DNA of 64,000 bases from DATMRS01 sp035566015 (lineage in GTDB: Bacteria > Pseudomonadota > Alphaproteobacteria > Sphingomonadales > Sphingomonadaceae): NCBI GenBank assembly GCA_035566015.1, contig DATMRS010000020.1:372001-436000 (forward strand), written 5' to 3'. The translations under genes and the position numbers were made by a program. Under the pieces are notes generated by a model that saw only the letters and a program-made list of their open reading frames with translations, did no database searches and was not told the origin of the DNA. How positions within the stretch are numbered: the stretch's first letter is position 1; every line of letters starts with the position of its first letter. Positions 17,311 to 26,200 of this stretch are shown piece after piece.

Positions 17311-19900
17311 CGGACCAGAGGCCGGCGAGCGCGGCGAAGGCATTGCCCGGGCGGGGCGCGGGGGCGGGCCGTGGCCGCCGCGCACCGCGCCACACCCAGT
17401 GGGAATGCGCCGCCCGCCCCCCCGCGGGCTCGGCCGGCCGAAAGCCGAGCGCCAGCATGAGCTGCGCGAAACTCGGCGGGCGCAGGCCCAGCGAAACGGC
17501 TAGCGCGGGATCGGGCGCAAAGGGCGCGCGGCCGCTTCCCTTCCCGCCACCCTTGGCGTTCGTGTTGGCATCGTTCGGGCGGGGCCGTCCGTCATGCGCG
17601 ATCCGGGCCAGTCGCTCGACGAGATCGACACGCAGCATCTGCGCGCCCAAGGGGCGAAAGCCGGCGCGCATCCAGGCGTCGCACTGGTCGGCATCGCCCG
17701 GCGTCGGCAGCGTCGCGGCGCCCGGCGTCGGCAGTTCGGGCATCGCCACCCCGTCCTGTGCGGCGGCAAGCGCGAGCCGCCAGCGTATCGCCTCGGGCTT
17801 CAGCAGCGCGGGCAGATAGATGTCGAGCGTGCCGAGCTTGATGCCCAGCTTTGCCGCCGCCTGCCGCATCGGCCGGTCGAGCGCGGCAATCGCCGTCTCG
17901 CCCACAGCGCGCGGCAGGATACCGCCCGTCTCGGCAAGCGGCGCGAACAGCGCGCGCAACGCTGGCGGCCGATCCGGATCGCGCGCGGCGGCCGTGATCG
18001 CGGCGAGCGGCCCGAGCGCGCGCGTGCCCTCCCGCGCGATCCATGTATCGAGCCGTTCCGCTACGGCCTTACGGTCGTCGGGCGAGAGCGCATCGAGCGC
18101 CTTGTAGAGGCGAATTTTTGGTTGCAGCAGCGTGCGCCCCCGCTCGAGCCGCGCGACGATCGCGCCGCGCCAGAAGAGAGCGACGGGGCGACCTGCATCG
18201 GTGGCGAGCGTGAAGGCGGTATCCTCATCGGCGACGAGCGAACGGGCGCGCCGCGCCAGTTCGCCGCCCAGCCGCCGCTCGGCCGCCGCCATCAGCCGCT
18301 TCATGTCGGCATGGCGTTCGAGATGGTCGGCACGGAAGCGAAAGCCTTCGAGCCGTCCGATCGGCTCGCCATCGACCGCAACGACGCCGTCCTCCTCGAT
18401 CGTCACCGGCAATTGATCGGCCCCGCGCGCGCCCAGATCGCGCATCAGCACGGCGGTTCGCCGATCGACGAAGCGCTGCGTCAGCCGCTGGTGGAGCGCA
18501 TCGGACAGCTTTTCTTCCAGCGCGCGCGTCCGTTCGGCCCATTTGACGGGTTCGGCCAGCCAGTCGGGGCGGTGCGCGATATAGGCCCAGGTGCGCACCG
18601 AAGCGAGCCGGTCGGCCAGCGTCTCGACATCGCCTTGCGCACTGTCGAGGCGCGCCAGCTCGGCGGCGAACCAGGGCACCGGCACATGGCCGTTGCCTTC
18701 GCTCAGATGACGGAACAGCCGCGCAACAAGGCGGCTGTGGGGTTCCGCTCCTGTTTTGCGAAAATCGGGCAGGCCGCACGCCGCCCACAGGCGCAGCGTC
18801 ATCGCCGGGCCCTTCGCCCGCTCGCGCACCCAGGGCTCGGCCGCCAGTCGCTTGAGCACGGCGAGGTCGATCGCCTCGGGCGCGGCGCGCAGCACGGCGT
18901 CATCGGGCTTGCGCTCGAGGCTCGCGATCAGCGCGTCGGGCGAGGAGGGGTCGGGCTTCCCCTCGCGCCAATAGAGGAAATCGAGCGGGGGGAAGCGATG
19001 CTCCTCGATCGCCGCGATCTCCTCCTCCTCAAAGCCGCCGCGTCCGCCGGCGACGCTCAGCGTACCGAAGGTGCCGTCGCGCTGATGCCGCCCGGCGCGG
19101 CCGGCGATCTGCGCCATCTCGGCCACCGTCAGCCGCCGCGTGCGCCTCCCATCGAACTTGGTGAGCGAGGCGAAGGCGACATGCGCCACATCCATGTTGA
19201 GCCCCATGCCGATCGCGTCGGTGGCGACGAGATAGTCCACCTCACCAGCCTGGAACATCGCAACCTGCGCATTGCGCGTATGCGGCGAAAGCGCGCCCAT
19301 CACCACCGCCGCGCCCCCACGCAACCGCCGCAGCATCTCGGCCACGGCATAGACCTCCTCGGCGGAGAAGGCGACGATCGCCGATCGCGGCGGCAGGCGC
19401 GACAATTTTGCGGCCCCCGCATAGCTGAGCGTGGAAAAACGGGGCCGGCCCACGATCTCCGCCTCTGGCACCAGCGCGCGCAGCATCGGCCGCAGCGTCG
19501 AGGAACCGAGGATCATCGTCTCCTCGCGGCCTCGCGCGCGCAGCAGGCGATCCGTGAAGACATGGCCGCGTTCCGGGTCTGCGCCCAATTGCGCCTCGTC
19601 GAGGCCGACGAAGGCGAAGTCGCGATCGATCGGCATGGATTCGGCCGTGGTGAGGAACCAGCGCGCCGTATCGGGCACGATCTTTTCCTCGCCGGTGATC
19701 AGCGCGACGCTCGCCGCGCCCTTGATTTTCACCACCCGCTCATAGACCTCGCGCGCCAGCAGGCGCAGCGGAAAGCCGATCAGCCCGGAGGAGTGGCCGC
19801 ACATTCGTTCGATCGCAAGGTAGGTCTTGCCGGTATTGGTCGGGCCGAGGACGGCGACGACCGGGCTGGCGGGAGCACGCGGCATGGCGAGGAGCAACAT
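17303..19900 (-). CDS. Suv3-like superfamily 2 RNA helicase
   Basis: A protein of about 865 residues resembling mitochondrial SUV3 and its alphaproteobacterial relatives. Walker A is GPTNTGKT (about 19-26), motif II is DEAQ in FVGLDEAQLGAD, and the C-terminal helicase motif is QIAGRAGRHQRDG. A family-specific helical C-terminal half follows, ending in a basic tail. Eukaryotic Suv3 works in RNA decay; a bacterial role in RNA turnover is inferred. ATGs at 19900 and 19885 are both possible and neither has a clear ribosome site. Coupling to an S4 RNA-binding protein fits an RNA-related job. Confidence 0.9.
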   Translation of the reverse strand: MLLLAMPRAPASPVVAVLGPTNTGKTYLAIERMCGHSSGLIGFPLRLLAREVYERVVKIKGAASVALITGEEKIVPDTARWFLTTAESMPIDRDFAFVGLDEAQLGADPERGHVFTDRLLRARGREETMILGSSTLRPMLRALVPEAEIVGRPRFSTLSYAGAAKLSRLPPRSAIVAFSAEEVYAVAEMLRRLRGGAAVVMGALSPHTRNAQVAMFQAGEVDYLVATDAIGMGLNMDVAHVAFASLTKFDGRRTRRLTVAEMAQIAGRAGRHQRDGTFGTLSVAGGRGGFEEEEIAAIEEHRFPPLDFLYWREGKPDPSSPDALIASLERKPDDAVLRAAPEAIDLAVLKRLAAEPWVRERAKGPAMTLRLWAACGLPDFRKTGAEPHSRLVARLFRHLSEGNGHVPVPWFAAELARLDSAQGDVETLADRLASVRTWAYIAHRPDWLAEPVKWAERTRALEEKLSDALHQRLTQRFVDRRTAVLMRDLGARGADQLPVTIEEDGVVAVDGEPIGRLEGFRFRADHLERHADMKRLMAAAERRLGGELARRARSLVADEDTAFTLATDAGRPVALFWRGAIVARLERGRTLLQPKIRLYKALDALSPDDRKAVAERLDTWIAREGTRALGPLAAITAAARDPDRPPALRALFAPLAETGGILPRAVGETAIAALDRPMRQAAAKLGIKLGTLDIYLPALLKPEAIRWRLALAAAQDGVAMPELPTPGAATLPTPGDADQCDAWMRAGFRPLGAQMLRVDLVERLARIAHDGRPRPNDANTNAKGGGKGSGRAPFAPDPALAVSLGLRPPSFAQLMLALGFRPAEPAGGRAAHSHWVWRGARRPRPAPAPRPGNAFAALAGLWSDG

Positions 19901-20100
19901 CGTGCGGCAACGCGGCAAAGGCAAGAGCCGAGCGCGGTTCCCGCACCGGATTCGCCCTGCCCCGCCGAAGGCGCGACTCACCGCAAGTTACGGGTTTCTC
20001 AATGACTTTAATTTGACATTAACCGGCGTGGTGCACACTCCTCTTGCTCGGTATGCGGTAACGCGGCCATAGGGCACGTAACTGCGGGGGGCACTGGGCC

Positions 20101-21645
20101 TTGTATCAGCAAAGGGACGCTCTGATCGGGCAAGGCGGCGGCGCGGCGGCCTTGGCGTTCGATTCGGCCGCGACCGGTTTTCGCGCCCCCGCCGGGCCGG
20201 CCTGGGGCGAGCGGTTGGCCGATCTCGATCTCGTCGTCGATCTTGGCGCGCGGATCGGCTCGCGAGAATGGTTTCGCGGCCTCGCCACCTGCACCGCGCT
20301 TTGCGCCGCCGCCCTCGCCTTCACCCCGCGTTTCGGCCCGCTGCCCGCCGCCACCGCGCCTGCCATGCCGCCCGCCCAATATGCCGAGGCGCGCGCGCTG
20401 GCGATCAGCCCGCTCGCTTATGGCGCGGACACCGGACGGCGCATGGCGGCTACGGATGTGGTCGAACCGCTGGCCGAGACACCTGAACGGCCCTCGCTCG
20501 ATCTCGTCGCCACCTTGGGACAGGGCGACGGCTTCGCGCGCGCCCTCGAACGCGCCGGCATCGCGCGGGACGAGGCGAAGAAGGTGGCGAACATGGTCGC
20601 CGGCGCGACCCCGCTCGGCGATCTCAAGGCCGGCACGCGCATGGACATCACACTCGGCCGCCGCCCGAGCAAGGCCGCGGCGCGCCCGCTCGACCATCTC
20701 GCTTTCCGCGCCCGTTTCGATCTCAAGCTGGCGGTGGAGCGTGTCGACGGTGCGTTGACGCTGCGCCGCATACCGATCGCGGTGGACAATACGCCTTTAC
20801 GCATCGAAGGGCGCGTCGGGTCCAGCCTCTACGCCTCCGCGCGCGCGGCGGGCGCGCCGGCACGTGCGGTGGAGGCCTATATCCGCGCCCTCTCGACACG
20901 CCTCTCGATCGGGCGCGACGTGCGATCGGGCGACAGCTTCGACCTCATCATCGAGCAGCGTCGCGCCGAAACCGGCGAGGTGGAGACGGGCGACCTGCTC
21001 TATGCCGGGCTCGACCGGGGCAAGAAGCAGAAGACCCAGCTCCTCAAATGGACGAGCGGCGGCAAGACCGAATGGTATGAGGCATCGGGCGTCGGCCGGA
21101 CGCATGACGGCATGACGATGCCCGTATCGGGCGGCCATCAGACCTCGTCCTTCGGCAAGCGACGCCACCCGATCCTGGGCTATACCCGCTTTCACAAGGG
21201 CGTCGATATCGGCGTGCCTTACGGAACGCCGATCAAGGCGGCGACGGCCGGTGTTGTCGAATTTGCCGGGCGACACGGCGGCCACGGCAATTACGTCAAG
21301 CTGAAGCATGGCGGCGGCATGGAAACAGGCTACGCGCATATGAGCCGCATCGCCGCCAGGGTGGGCCAGCATGTCAAGCAGGGCCAAATCATCGGCTATG
21401 TCGGATCGACCGGCCTTTCGACCGGCCCGCATCTGCATTACGAAGTCTATCGCAACGGCAAGGCGATCAACCCGCTGTCGGTGAAATTCACCTCGACCGA
21501 CCGGCTCGTCGGCAACGATCTCCACCGTTTCAAGTCCACCCTCTCGCGCCTGCTCGCCGTCCCCGCGGCGACCGCAAGACGCGACGACAAGGCGCAAGAC
21601 AGCGCCGACGCCACGCCGAAGAAGAATAGCCCGAAGCAGGGCTGA
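20101..21645 (+). CDS. M23-family (LytM) peptidoglycan endopeptidase
   Basis: A 514-residue protein with a hydrophobic segment at about 62-80, probably a membrane anchor. A middle region of LysM/OapA-like character (GDGFARALERAGIARDEAKKV) precedes the C-terminal zinc peptidase. H365 and D369 in HKGVDIGVPYG and H444/H446 in GPHLHYEV are the metal and catalytic residues, all intact, so it should be an active cell-wall endopeptidase rather than an activator. The start is a TTG after a GGGGGG run. A REP-like element follows the gene. Confidence 0.9.
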   Translation: MYQQRDALIGQGGGAAALAFDSAATGFRAPAGPAWGERLADLDLVVDLGARIGSREWFRGLATCTALCAAALAFTPRFGPLPAATAPAMPPAQYAEARALAISPLAYGADTGRRMAATDVVEPLAETPERPSLDLVATLGQGDGFARALERAGIARDEAKKVANMVAGATPLGDLKAGTRMDITLGRRPSKAAARPLDHLAFRARFDLKLAVERVDGALTLRRIPIAVDNTPLRIEGRVGSSLYASARAAGAPARAVEAYIRALSTRLSIGRDVRSGDSFDLIIEQRRAETGEVETGDLLYAGLDRGKKQKTQLLKWTSGGKTEWYEASGVGRTHDGMTMPVSGGHQTSSFGKRRHPILGYTRFHKGVDIGVPYGTPIKAATAGVVEFAGRHGGHGNYVKLKHGGGMETGYAHMSRIAARVGQHVKQGQIIGYVGSTGLSTGPHLHYEVYRNGKAINPLSVKFTSTDRLVGNDLHRFKSTLSRLLAVPAATARRDDKAQDSADATPKKNSPKQG

Positions 21646-21671
21646 TCGGGCAGGCGCCCACTTTCTATCCT

Positions 21672-21764
21672 GTCATTCCCGCGCAGGCGGGAATCCATAC
21701 ACTCTGTCGGTGCCGAAAAGGCGAAACGGGCCGTATTATGAATTCCCGCCTTCGCGGGAATGAC
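21672..21764. repeat. intergenic inverted-repeat element, copy 1
   Basis: Two 23-base units (GTCATTCCCGCGCAGGCGGG and a near-identical inverse, two mismatches) face each other across a roughly 48-base core. Each unit can also fold on itself. It lies in the gap between two convergent genes. Copies 2 and 3 at 42852 and 61922 share arms and part of the core. Confidence 0.8.
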
Positions 21765-21790
21765 GGGGTACGTGACGCGGATGCCAGGCC

Positions 21791-23437
21791 TCAACGCCCC
21801 TGACTGCGCCAGCGCCGTACCACGCGCGTCAGCGTCTCGGCCTCGCCGCCGGCCTGGGTCCATAGCTGGCTGAAGGAGGGGTCGAGCGAAGCGGGGCATT
21901 TCTCCGGCTCCAGATCGTCGAAGATCACGCGCACCGGGATGGCGACGCCTTCGCCGCAGACGATACATTCGCGGTTGCGCAGCGCCGCGATCGAATCGAG
22001 GAAGCCGCGCGCGCCCTCGGGCATCGCCGATCGCACGTGCGCCTGGTCGCGCTCGTTATTGAGCCGCATCGAGATGATCGTGCCGCATTGCGAGAGCACG
22101 CCCTCCGCAAGGTCGGACGGCCGCTGCGTGACGAGGCCCAGCGAGACGCCATATTTGCGGCCCTCCTTGGCGATCCGTTCGAGAATACGGCGCACCGCCG
22201 CGCCTGCCGCCCTGTCGTCGGCGGGAATGTAGCGATGCGCCTCCTCGCAGACGAGCAGGATCGGCCGCCGCGCCTCGCCCCGCGCCCAGATCGCATAATC
22301 GAACACCAGCCGCGACAGCGTCGCCACCACCACCGACGTGATGTCCGACGGCACACCCGAGACATCGATGATCGAGATCGGCTTGCCCACGCCCGGCAGG
22401 CGGAAGATCTTGGCAAGGAACGCCGCCATGCTGTCCGCCACCAGCATCCCTGAGAACATGAAACTGTAGCGCGGATCGGCCTTGATCTCGTCGATCTTGC
22501 TCTTCAGCCGGATATAGGGCGCGGTGCCGCCGGCCTTGTCCATCTTCCCCATCTCGGTCTGGATGATGTTGGTGAGGTCCGACAGCAGATAGGGCACGGG
22601 GCTGTCGACCGTCAGTTTCGACAGCCCGTCGGCGGCGCGGCTCTTGCTACGCGCGGCGAGCAGGCATTTGGCGAGAATGTCGCAATCCACCTGCCGGTCC
22701 GCGCCGGAGGAGACGACGAACACCTCGCAATGCTCCTCGAAATTCATCAGCCAATAGGGCATCGCCAGATTATCGACGTCGAATATCTCGCCTGTGCCCT
22801 TGAAGGCGGCGGCATATTCGCCGTGCGGATCGATCATCACGATATGCCCCTCGGGGGCCATTTCGCAGATGCGGTGTAGGATCAGCGCGGTGGCGGTGGA
22901 CTTGCCGGTGCCGGTCGATCCAAGTAGCGCGAAATGCTTGCCGAGCAGCGCGTCGACGTAAAGGGCGGCACGAATGTCGGTGGTGGGATGGACGGTCCCG
23001 ATCTCGACATGGGCGCGCTCATCGGCGGCGTACATCTGCTTCATCTCTTCGCCCGACAGCGGAAAGACGCGCGCGCCGGGCAACGGATAGCGGGTGACGC
23101 CCCGGCGGAAATTGACGAGCCGCCCCGAAAAGGGGTCCTCCTCACCCTCGCCGATGAAATCGATCGCGGCGAGGACGAGATCGCTCACCGCATCGGCGAG
23201 GCGCAGCGCGCGGACGTTGGCCACCAGCCAGCGGCCGCCCATGCCGATCTTCACCTGGCTGCCCACCTGCCCCGCCATCGCGATCGCGGGATCGGAATGC
23301 TCACCAAGGCCCGCGAGGATCGGCGCGTCGAAGCTGATCTGCGAGCCCGATCCGGCTATTTCGAGGACGCGCCCAATCTCCAGGCCGTCGGCGCGGACCT
23401 CCGATGCGGGGGCGGCTGCGATATCGTTCATCAACAT
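21791..23437 (-). CDS. HerA-like ATPase (DUF87)
   Basis: A 548-residue FtsK/HerA-family ATPase. An N-terminal beta-barrel-like HAS region is followed by Walker A GSTGTGKS (173-180), a Walker B-type hydrophobic strand ending in CEEAHRYIP, and an arginine-rich C-terminal region. In archaea HerA forms a DNA-translocating ring with the nuclease NurA in end resection. No NurA or other nuclease gene is adjacent here, so the role is open. The Walker A and B are complete, suggesting a working motor. Confidence 0.88.
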   Translation of the reverse strand: MLMNDIAAAPASEVRADGLEIGRVLEIAGSGSQISFDAPILAGLGEHSDPAIAMAGQVGSQVKIGMGGRWLVANVRALRLADAVSDLVLAAIDFIGEGEEDPFSGRLVNFRRGVTRYPLPGARVFPLSGEEMKQMYAADERAHVEIGTVHPTTDIRAALYVDALLGKHFALLGSTGTGKSTATALILHRICEMAPEGHIVMIDPHGEYAAAFKGTGEIFDVDNLAMPYWLMNFEEHCEVFVVSSGADRQVDCDILAKCLLAARSKSRAADGLSKLTVDSPVPYLLSDLTNIIQTEMGKMDKAGGTAPYIRLKSKIDEIKADPRYSFMFSGMLVADSMAAFLAKIFRLPGVGKPISIIDVSGVPSDITSVVVATLSRLVFDYAIWARGEARRPILLVCEEAHRYIPADDRAAGAAVRRILERIAKEGRKYGVSLGLVTQRPSDLAEGVLSQCGTIISMRLNNERDQAHVRSAMPEGARGFLDSIAALRNRECIVCGEGVAIPVRVIFDDLEPEKCPASLDPSFSQLWTQAGGEAETLTRVVRRWRSQGR

Positions 23438-23483
23438 GGCGGACCATGCTAGGCGAGAGAGTGTTAATTTCCTCTCACGTCTG

Positions 23484-24242
23484 TCAGAACCGGCGGAAGG
23501 CCGCCCCGGCGCCCCAGCCGAGCGCCACCGAAATCGCCACGGCGAACAGGCCGTAGGTGAAGGACCAGTTCCGCGCGGCGCCGGAGATGAACCGTTCGAA
23601 CCCTGACGTGTCGACCGTGATGTCGCGCACCGCCGCCGCGACCACGCGGCCGTCCTGGATCAGGAATGTCTCGGCCGTATATTTGCCGGGCGGCGCGCGC
23701 GCCGGGATCGCGATGCGCGCGCGATAGAGGACGCCTTCGCTGATCTCCACGCCGCCCGGCGTCTCGGCATAGAGCGCGGTGCGTCGCTTGAGATCGACGA
23801 GCCCGGCCTCGAACCGTTTCTGCACGTCGGGCAGCGCGCTGCTGGCGGGCGAGAGCGCGATGTTGCGCAGCCCGAGTTCGTAGATCGCGGCGGTGCGATC
23901 GTCGACCAGCGTATCGAGCGGGCGCGACGCGGCGACCGCATAGTAAACCGGGACGGAGCGGAAGCGGGCGCTGTCCGCATTGATCCAGATACCCGCGATC
24001 TTCTGCTTTTCGCGCAGGATCACCGGTTGGCTCGGCCCCTTGACGACCACGACGATATCGGCCGGCTTGTCGGGCGCGCGGCCGCCCGGATAGAGGATCG
24101 CGCCGAACAACAGCAGTTCGGCGCCCGTAAAGCTGTAGACGATGTTGATCTCGCGCTGGGACACGTCGGGGACGAGCACCGGCTTCGTCGCCGCCAGCAG
24201 CAGCGGCGCGAGGAGGGTCAGGAGGGCGACGGCGCGCCTCAT
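23484..24242 (-). CDS. TIGR02186-type membrane-anchored periplasmic protein
   Basis: A 252-residue protein with an N-terminal signal peptide (MRRAVALLTLLAPLLLA) and a C-terminal membrane helix (WSFTYGLFAVAISVALGW). The body matches the TIGR02186 family (VPDVSQREINIVYSFTGAEL, VVVVKGP), whose members sit beside TauE/SafE exporters. Its ATG overlaps the exporter stop as ATGA, so the pair is coupled. Function is unknown; a periplasmic partner of the transporter is the natural inference. Confidence 0.82.
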   Translation of the reverse strand: MRRAVALLTLLAPLLLAATKPVLVPDVSQREINIVYSFTGAELLLFGAILYPGGRAPDKPADIVVVVKGPSQPVILREKQKIAGIWINADSARFRSVPVYYAVAASRPLDTLVDDRTAAIYELGLRNIALSPASSALPDVQKRFEAGLVDLKRRTALYAETPGGVEISEGVLYRARIAIPARAPPGKYTAETFLIQDGRVVAAAVRDITVDTSGFERFISGAARNWSFTYGLFAVAISVALGWGAGAAFRRF

Positions 24243-25156
24243 AACGGCTGCACCGTATAGATCTCGCCCGGGCGCCAGCCGAGGCCCAGCGCCATGCGCA
24301 GCGCCACCGTCAGAACGATCAGCGCGAGGATCAGGCGCAGCCATTCTGGCTTCAGTTTGGAGGCAAAACGTGCGCCGATCTGCGCGCCGGTGACACTGCC
24401 GACGAGCAGCAGGACGGCGAGCACGATGTCCACCGCCTTGGTGGAGGTGGCGTGGATCATCGTCGCGGCGGCGGCGGTGAAGAGGGTCTGGAACAGCGAG
24501 GTGCCGATCACCACGCGCGTCGACATGCCGAGCAGGTAGATCATCGCCGGCACGACGATGAAGCCGCCGCCAACGCCCAGCAGCACCGTCAGGATGCCGA
24601 TGCCGATGCCGACGACCAGCGGCGCGAGCGGCGAGATATAGAGGCCCGAACGATAGAAGCGCCAGCGCAGCGGCAACATCGCGATCAACGGATGATGGCG
24701 GCGCGGCGCGGCTGCCGGCGCGGCGCCGGGACTACGCTGCCGCACGAGGGTGCCCACCGCCTCGCGCAGCATCAGCAGGCCGATCCCGCCGAGGAAGAAG
24801 ACATAGAGCAGGCCGACCGCCGTATCGATCTGCCCGCTTTTCTGGAGCAGGCGGAAGATGACGCCGCCGATCAGCGACCCGATCGCGCCGCCCGCCGCCA
24901 TCGTGCCGCCCATCTGGTAATCGACGCCCCCGCGCCGCGAATGGGCGATCGCGCCCGACACGCTGGTGCCCGCGACTTGCGTCGCCGACGAGCCGACCGC
25001 CACCGCCGGCGGGATGCCGTAGAAGATCAGCAGCGGCGTGGTGAGAAAACCGCCGCCGACGCCGAACATGCCCGAAAGAATGCCCACCAGCATCCCCAGC
25101 CCGACGATCACGAGCGCGTTCACCGACAGGCCGGCAATGGGAAGGTAGATATCCAT
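24239..25156 (-). CDS. TauE/SafE-family anion (sulfite-type) exporter
   Basis: A 305-residue inner-membrane protein with about eight hydrophobic helices. The family signatures are clear: GILSGMFGVGGGFLTTPLLIF near the N-terminus and the repeated GVGGGFIVVPAMIYLLGM in the second half. Members move sulfite, sulfoacetate or other organosulfonate-related anions; the substrate here is not deducible. It is coupled to the TIGR02186 gene. No sulfur metabolism gene lies nearby. Confidence 0.9.
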   Translation of the reverse strand: MDIYLPIAGLSVNALVIVGLGMLVGILSGMFGVGGGFLTTPLLIFYGIPPAVAVGSSATQVAGTSVSGAIAHSRRGGVDYQMGGTMAAGGAIGSLIGGVIFRLLQKSGQIDTAVGLLYVFFLGGIGLLMLREAVGTLVRQRSPGAAPAAAPRRHHPLIAMLPLRWRFYRSGLYISPLAPLVVGIGIGILTVLLGVGGGFIVVPAMIYLLGMSTRVVIGTSLFQTLFTAAAATMIHATSTKAVDIVLAVLLLVGSVTGAQIGARFASKLKPEWLRLILALIVLTVALRMALGLGWRPGEIYTVQPL

Positions 25157-25210
25157 GGGCGCCAGCGTGGGTAGCGCAAAAATCCGGCAGGGGGGAGAGG
25201 GCCGGCCGAG

Positions 25211-26200
25211 TCAGAATCCGGCGGAGAGGGTGAAGGCCGCGCCCGATCCGGGCCGCGCGTCCCCGGCGACGCGGATGCGATACTCGGCCGCCGCCGTCAC
25301 CGTCGTGCGCGCGACCGGCAAACTCAACGCCGCGCGCGGGCCAAGATCGAGCCGTGCAGCCCCCGGCTGCGCCGCGCCCCAGCCGCCGATGCCGAGCCGG
25401 AGCGTCCGTCGGACATCCAGCACGACCGGCTTGGCGAGGCGCACCGCGGCGTCAACGAAAAGATCGCGCCGCCGCGCGCCGACGATCCCCGCCTGGGCAT
25501 AGGCGTCCGCCTCGACGCCGCGTGGCAGCGTCCGATAGAAGCCGGCCGCGCCATAAGCGCTCCAGGCGTCGCGGCCTTTTCCGCCCGCCGCAAAGCGCCG
25601 TTCGAGCGTCAGGCGCAGCGGCATGTCCGGCAGCGGGCGAAAGTCGACCCCGATCGCGCCTTCACCCGCATGAGGCGTATCGAGCGGGGCATAACCGCGC
25701 ATGACGAGCGAGAGCGCGGGATCGAGCGCATAAGCGAGACGCGCCGCCACCTGGCTCGCGCCCAATTGCCCGCCGGCGGCGAGCGCGGGTCCGCCCGATC
25801 CTTCACGGACGAACAGATAGGCCTCACCCGTCCAGCGCGACGCCTGCGGCGGCGCGTGCAGATCGGCGAGCATCGGCGGTGGCGCAGCGCCGTCGGCAGG
25901 CACGGTGGGCACCGTAGTCGCGCCTGCCGAAGGCTCGGGCGGCGGCGGAGCCACGATCATCGCAGCGCTCGCAACCCTGTCGGCCTGCGCCAACCGGCCC
26001 GGCGGTTTCGGGATGATCGGGGACGGTGCCGCCGTCTGCTCCGCCGCCCGCTCCGCCAGCCGGGCAGGCGGCTCGGCGCTCGCCTCAGTGACGAGTGTCG
26101 CGGACGGCAGCGACCAGCGTGTCAGCATCAGGACACGGCCGCCGATCCAGAGCCCTATCACCACCGCCACGAAGCGCAGCGGCGCGGCGCCGTGCCTCAT
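25211..26200 (-). CDS. membrane-anchored protein with barrel-like C-terminal domain
   Basis: A 329-residue protein with an N-terminal hydrophobic helix (about 9-26), a long proline- and alanine-rich linker, and a C-terminal 210-residue region of alternating beta-strand character ending in an aromatic residue (AAFTLSAGF), like an outer-membrane strand. The overall plan recalls the C-terminal part of NfrA, the phage N4 receptor component, but the tetratricopeptide part is missing. The start overlaps the glycosyltransferase stop as ATGA, so the two genes are coupled. The frame is open well upstream, but that part is inside the neighbour gene. Function is inferred only from the pairing. Confidence 0.65.
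   Translation of the reverse strand: MRHGAAPLRFVAVVIGLWIGGRVLMLTRWSLPSATLVTEASAEPPARLAERAAEQTAAPSPIIPKPPGRLAQADRVASAAMIVAPPPPEPSAGATTVPTVPADGAAPPPMLADLHAPPQASRWTGEAYLFVREGSGGPALAAGGQLGASQVAARLAYALDPALSLVMRGYAPLDTPHAGEGAIGVDFRPLPDMPLRLTLERRFAAGGKGRDAWSAYGAAGFYRTLPRGVEADAYAQAGIVGARRRDLFVDAAVRLAKPVVLDVRRTLRLGIGGWGAAQPGAARLDLGPRAALSLPVARTTVTAAAEYRIRVAGDARPGSGAAFTLSAGF

Noticed and set aside
17594..20005. An 803-codon open frame antisense to the helicase
   Set aside because: Arg/Gln/His-rich shadow without domains; the helicase motifs are on the other strand.
20012..20045. TTGACA as a -35 for the M23 peptidase gene
   Set aside because: No acceptable -10 is found at 15-19 bases downstream.
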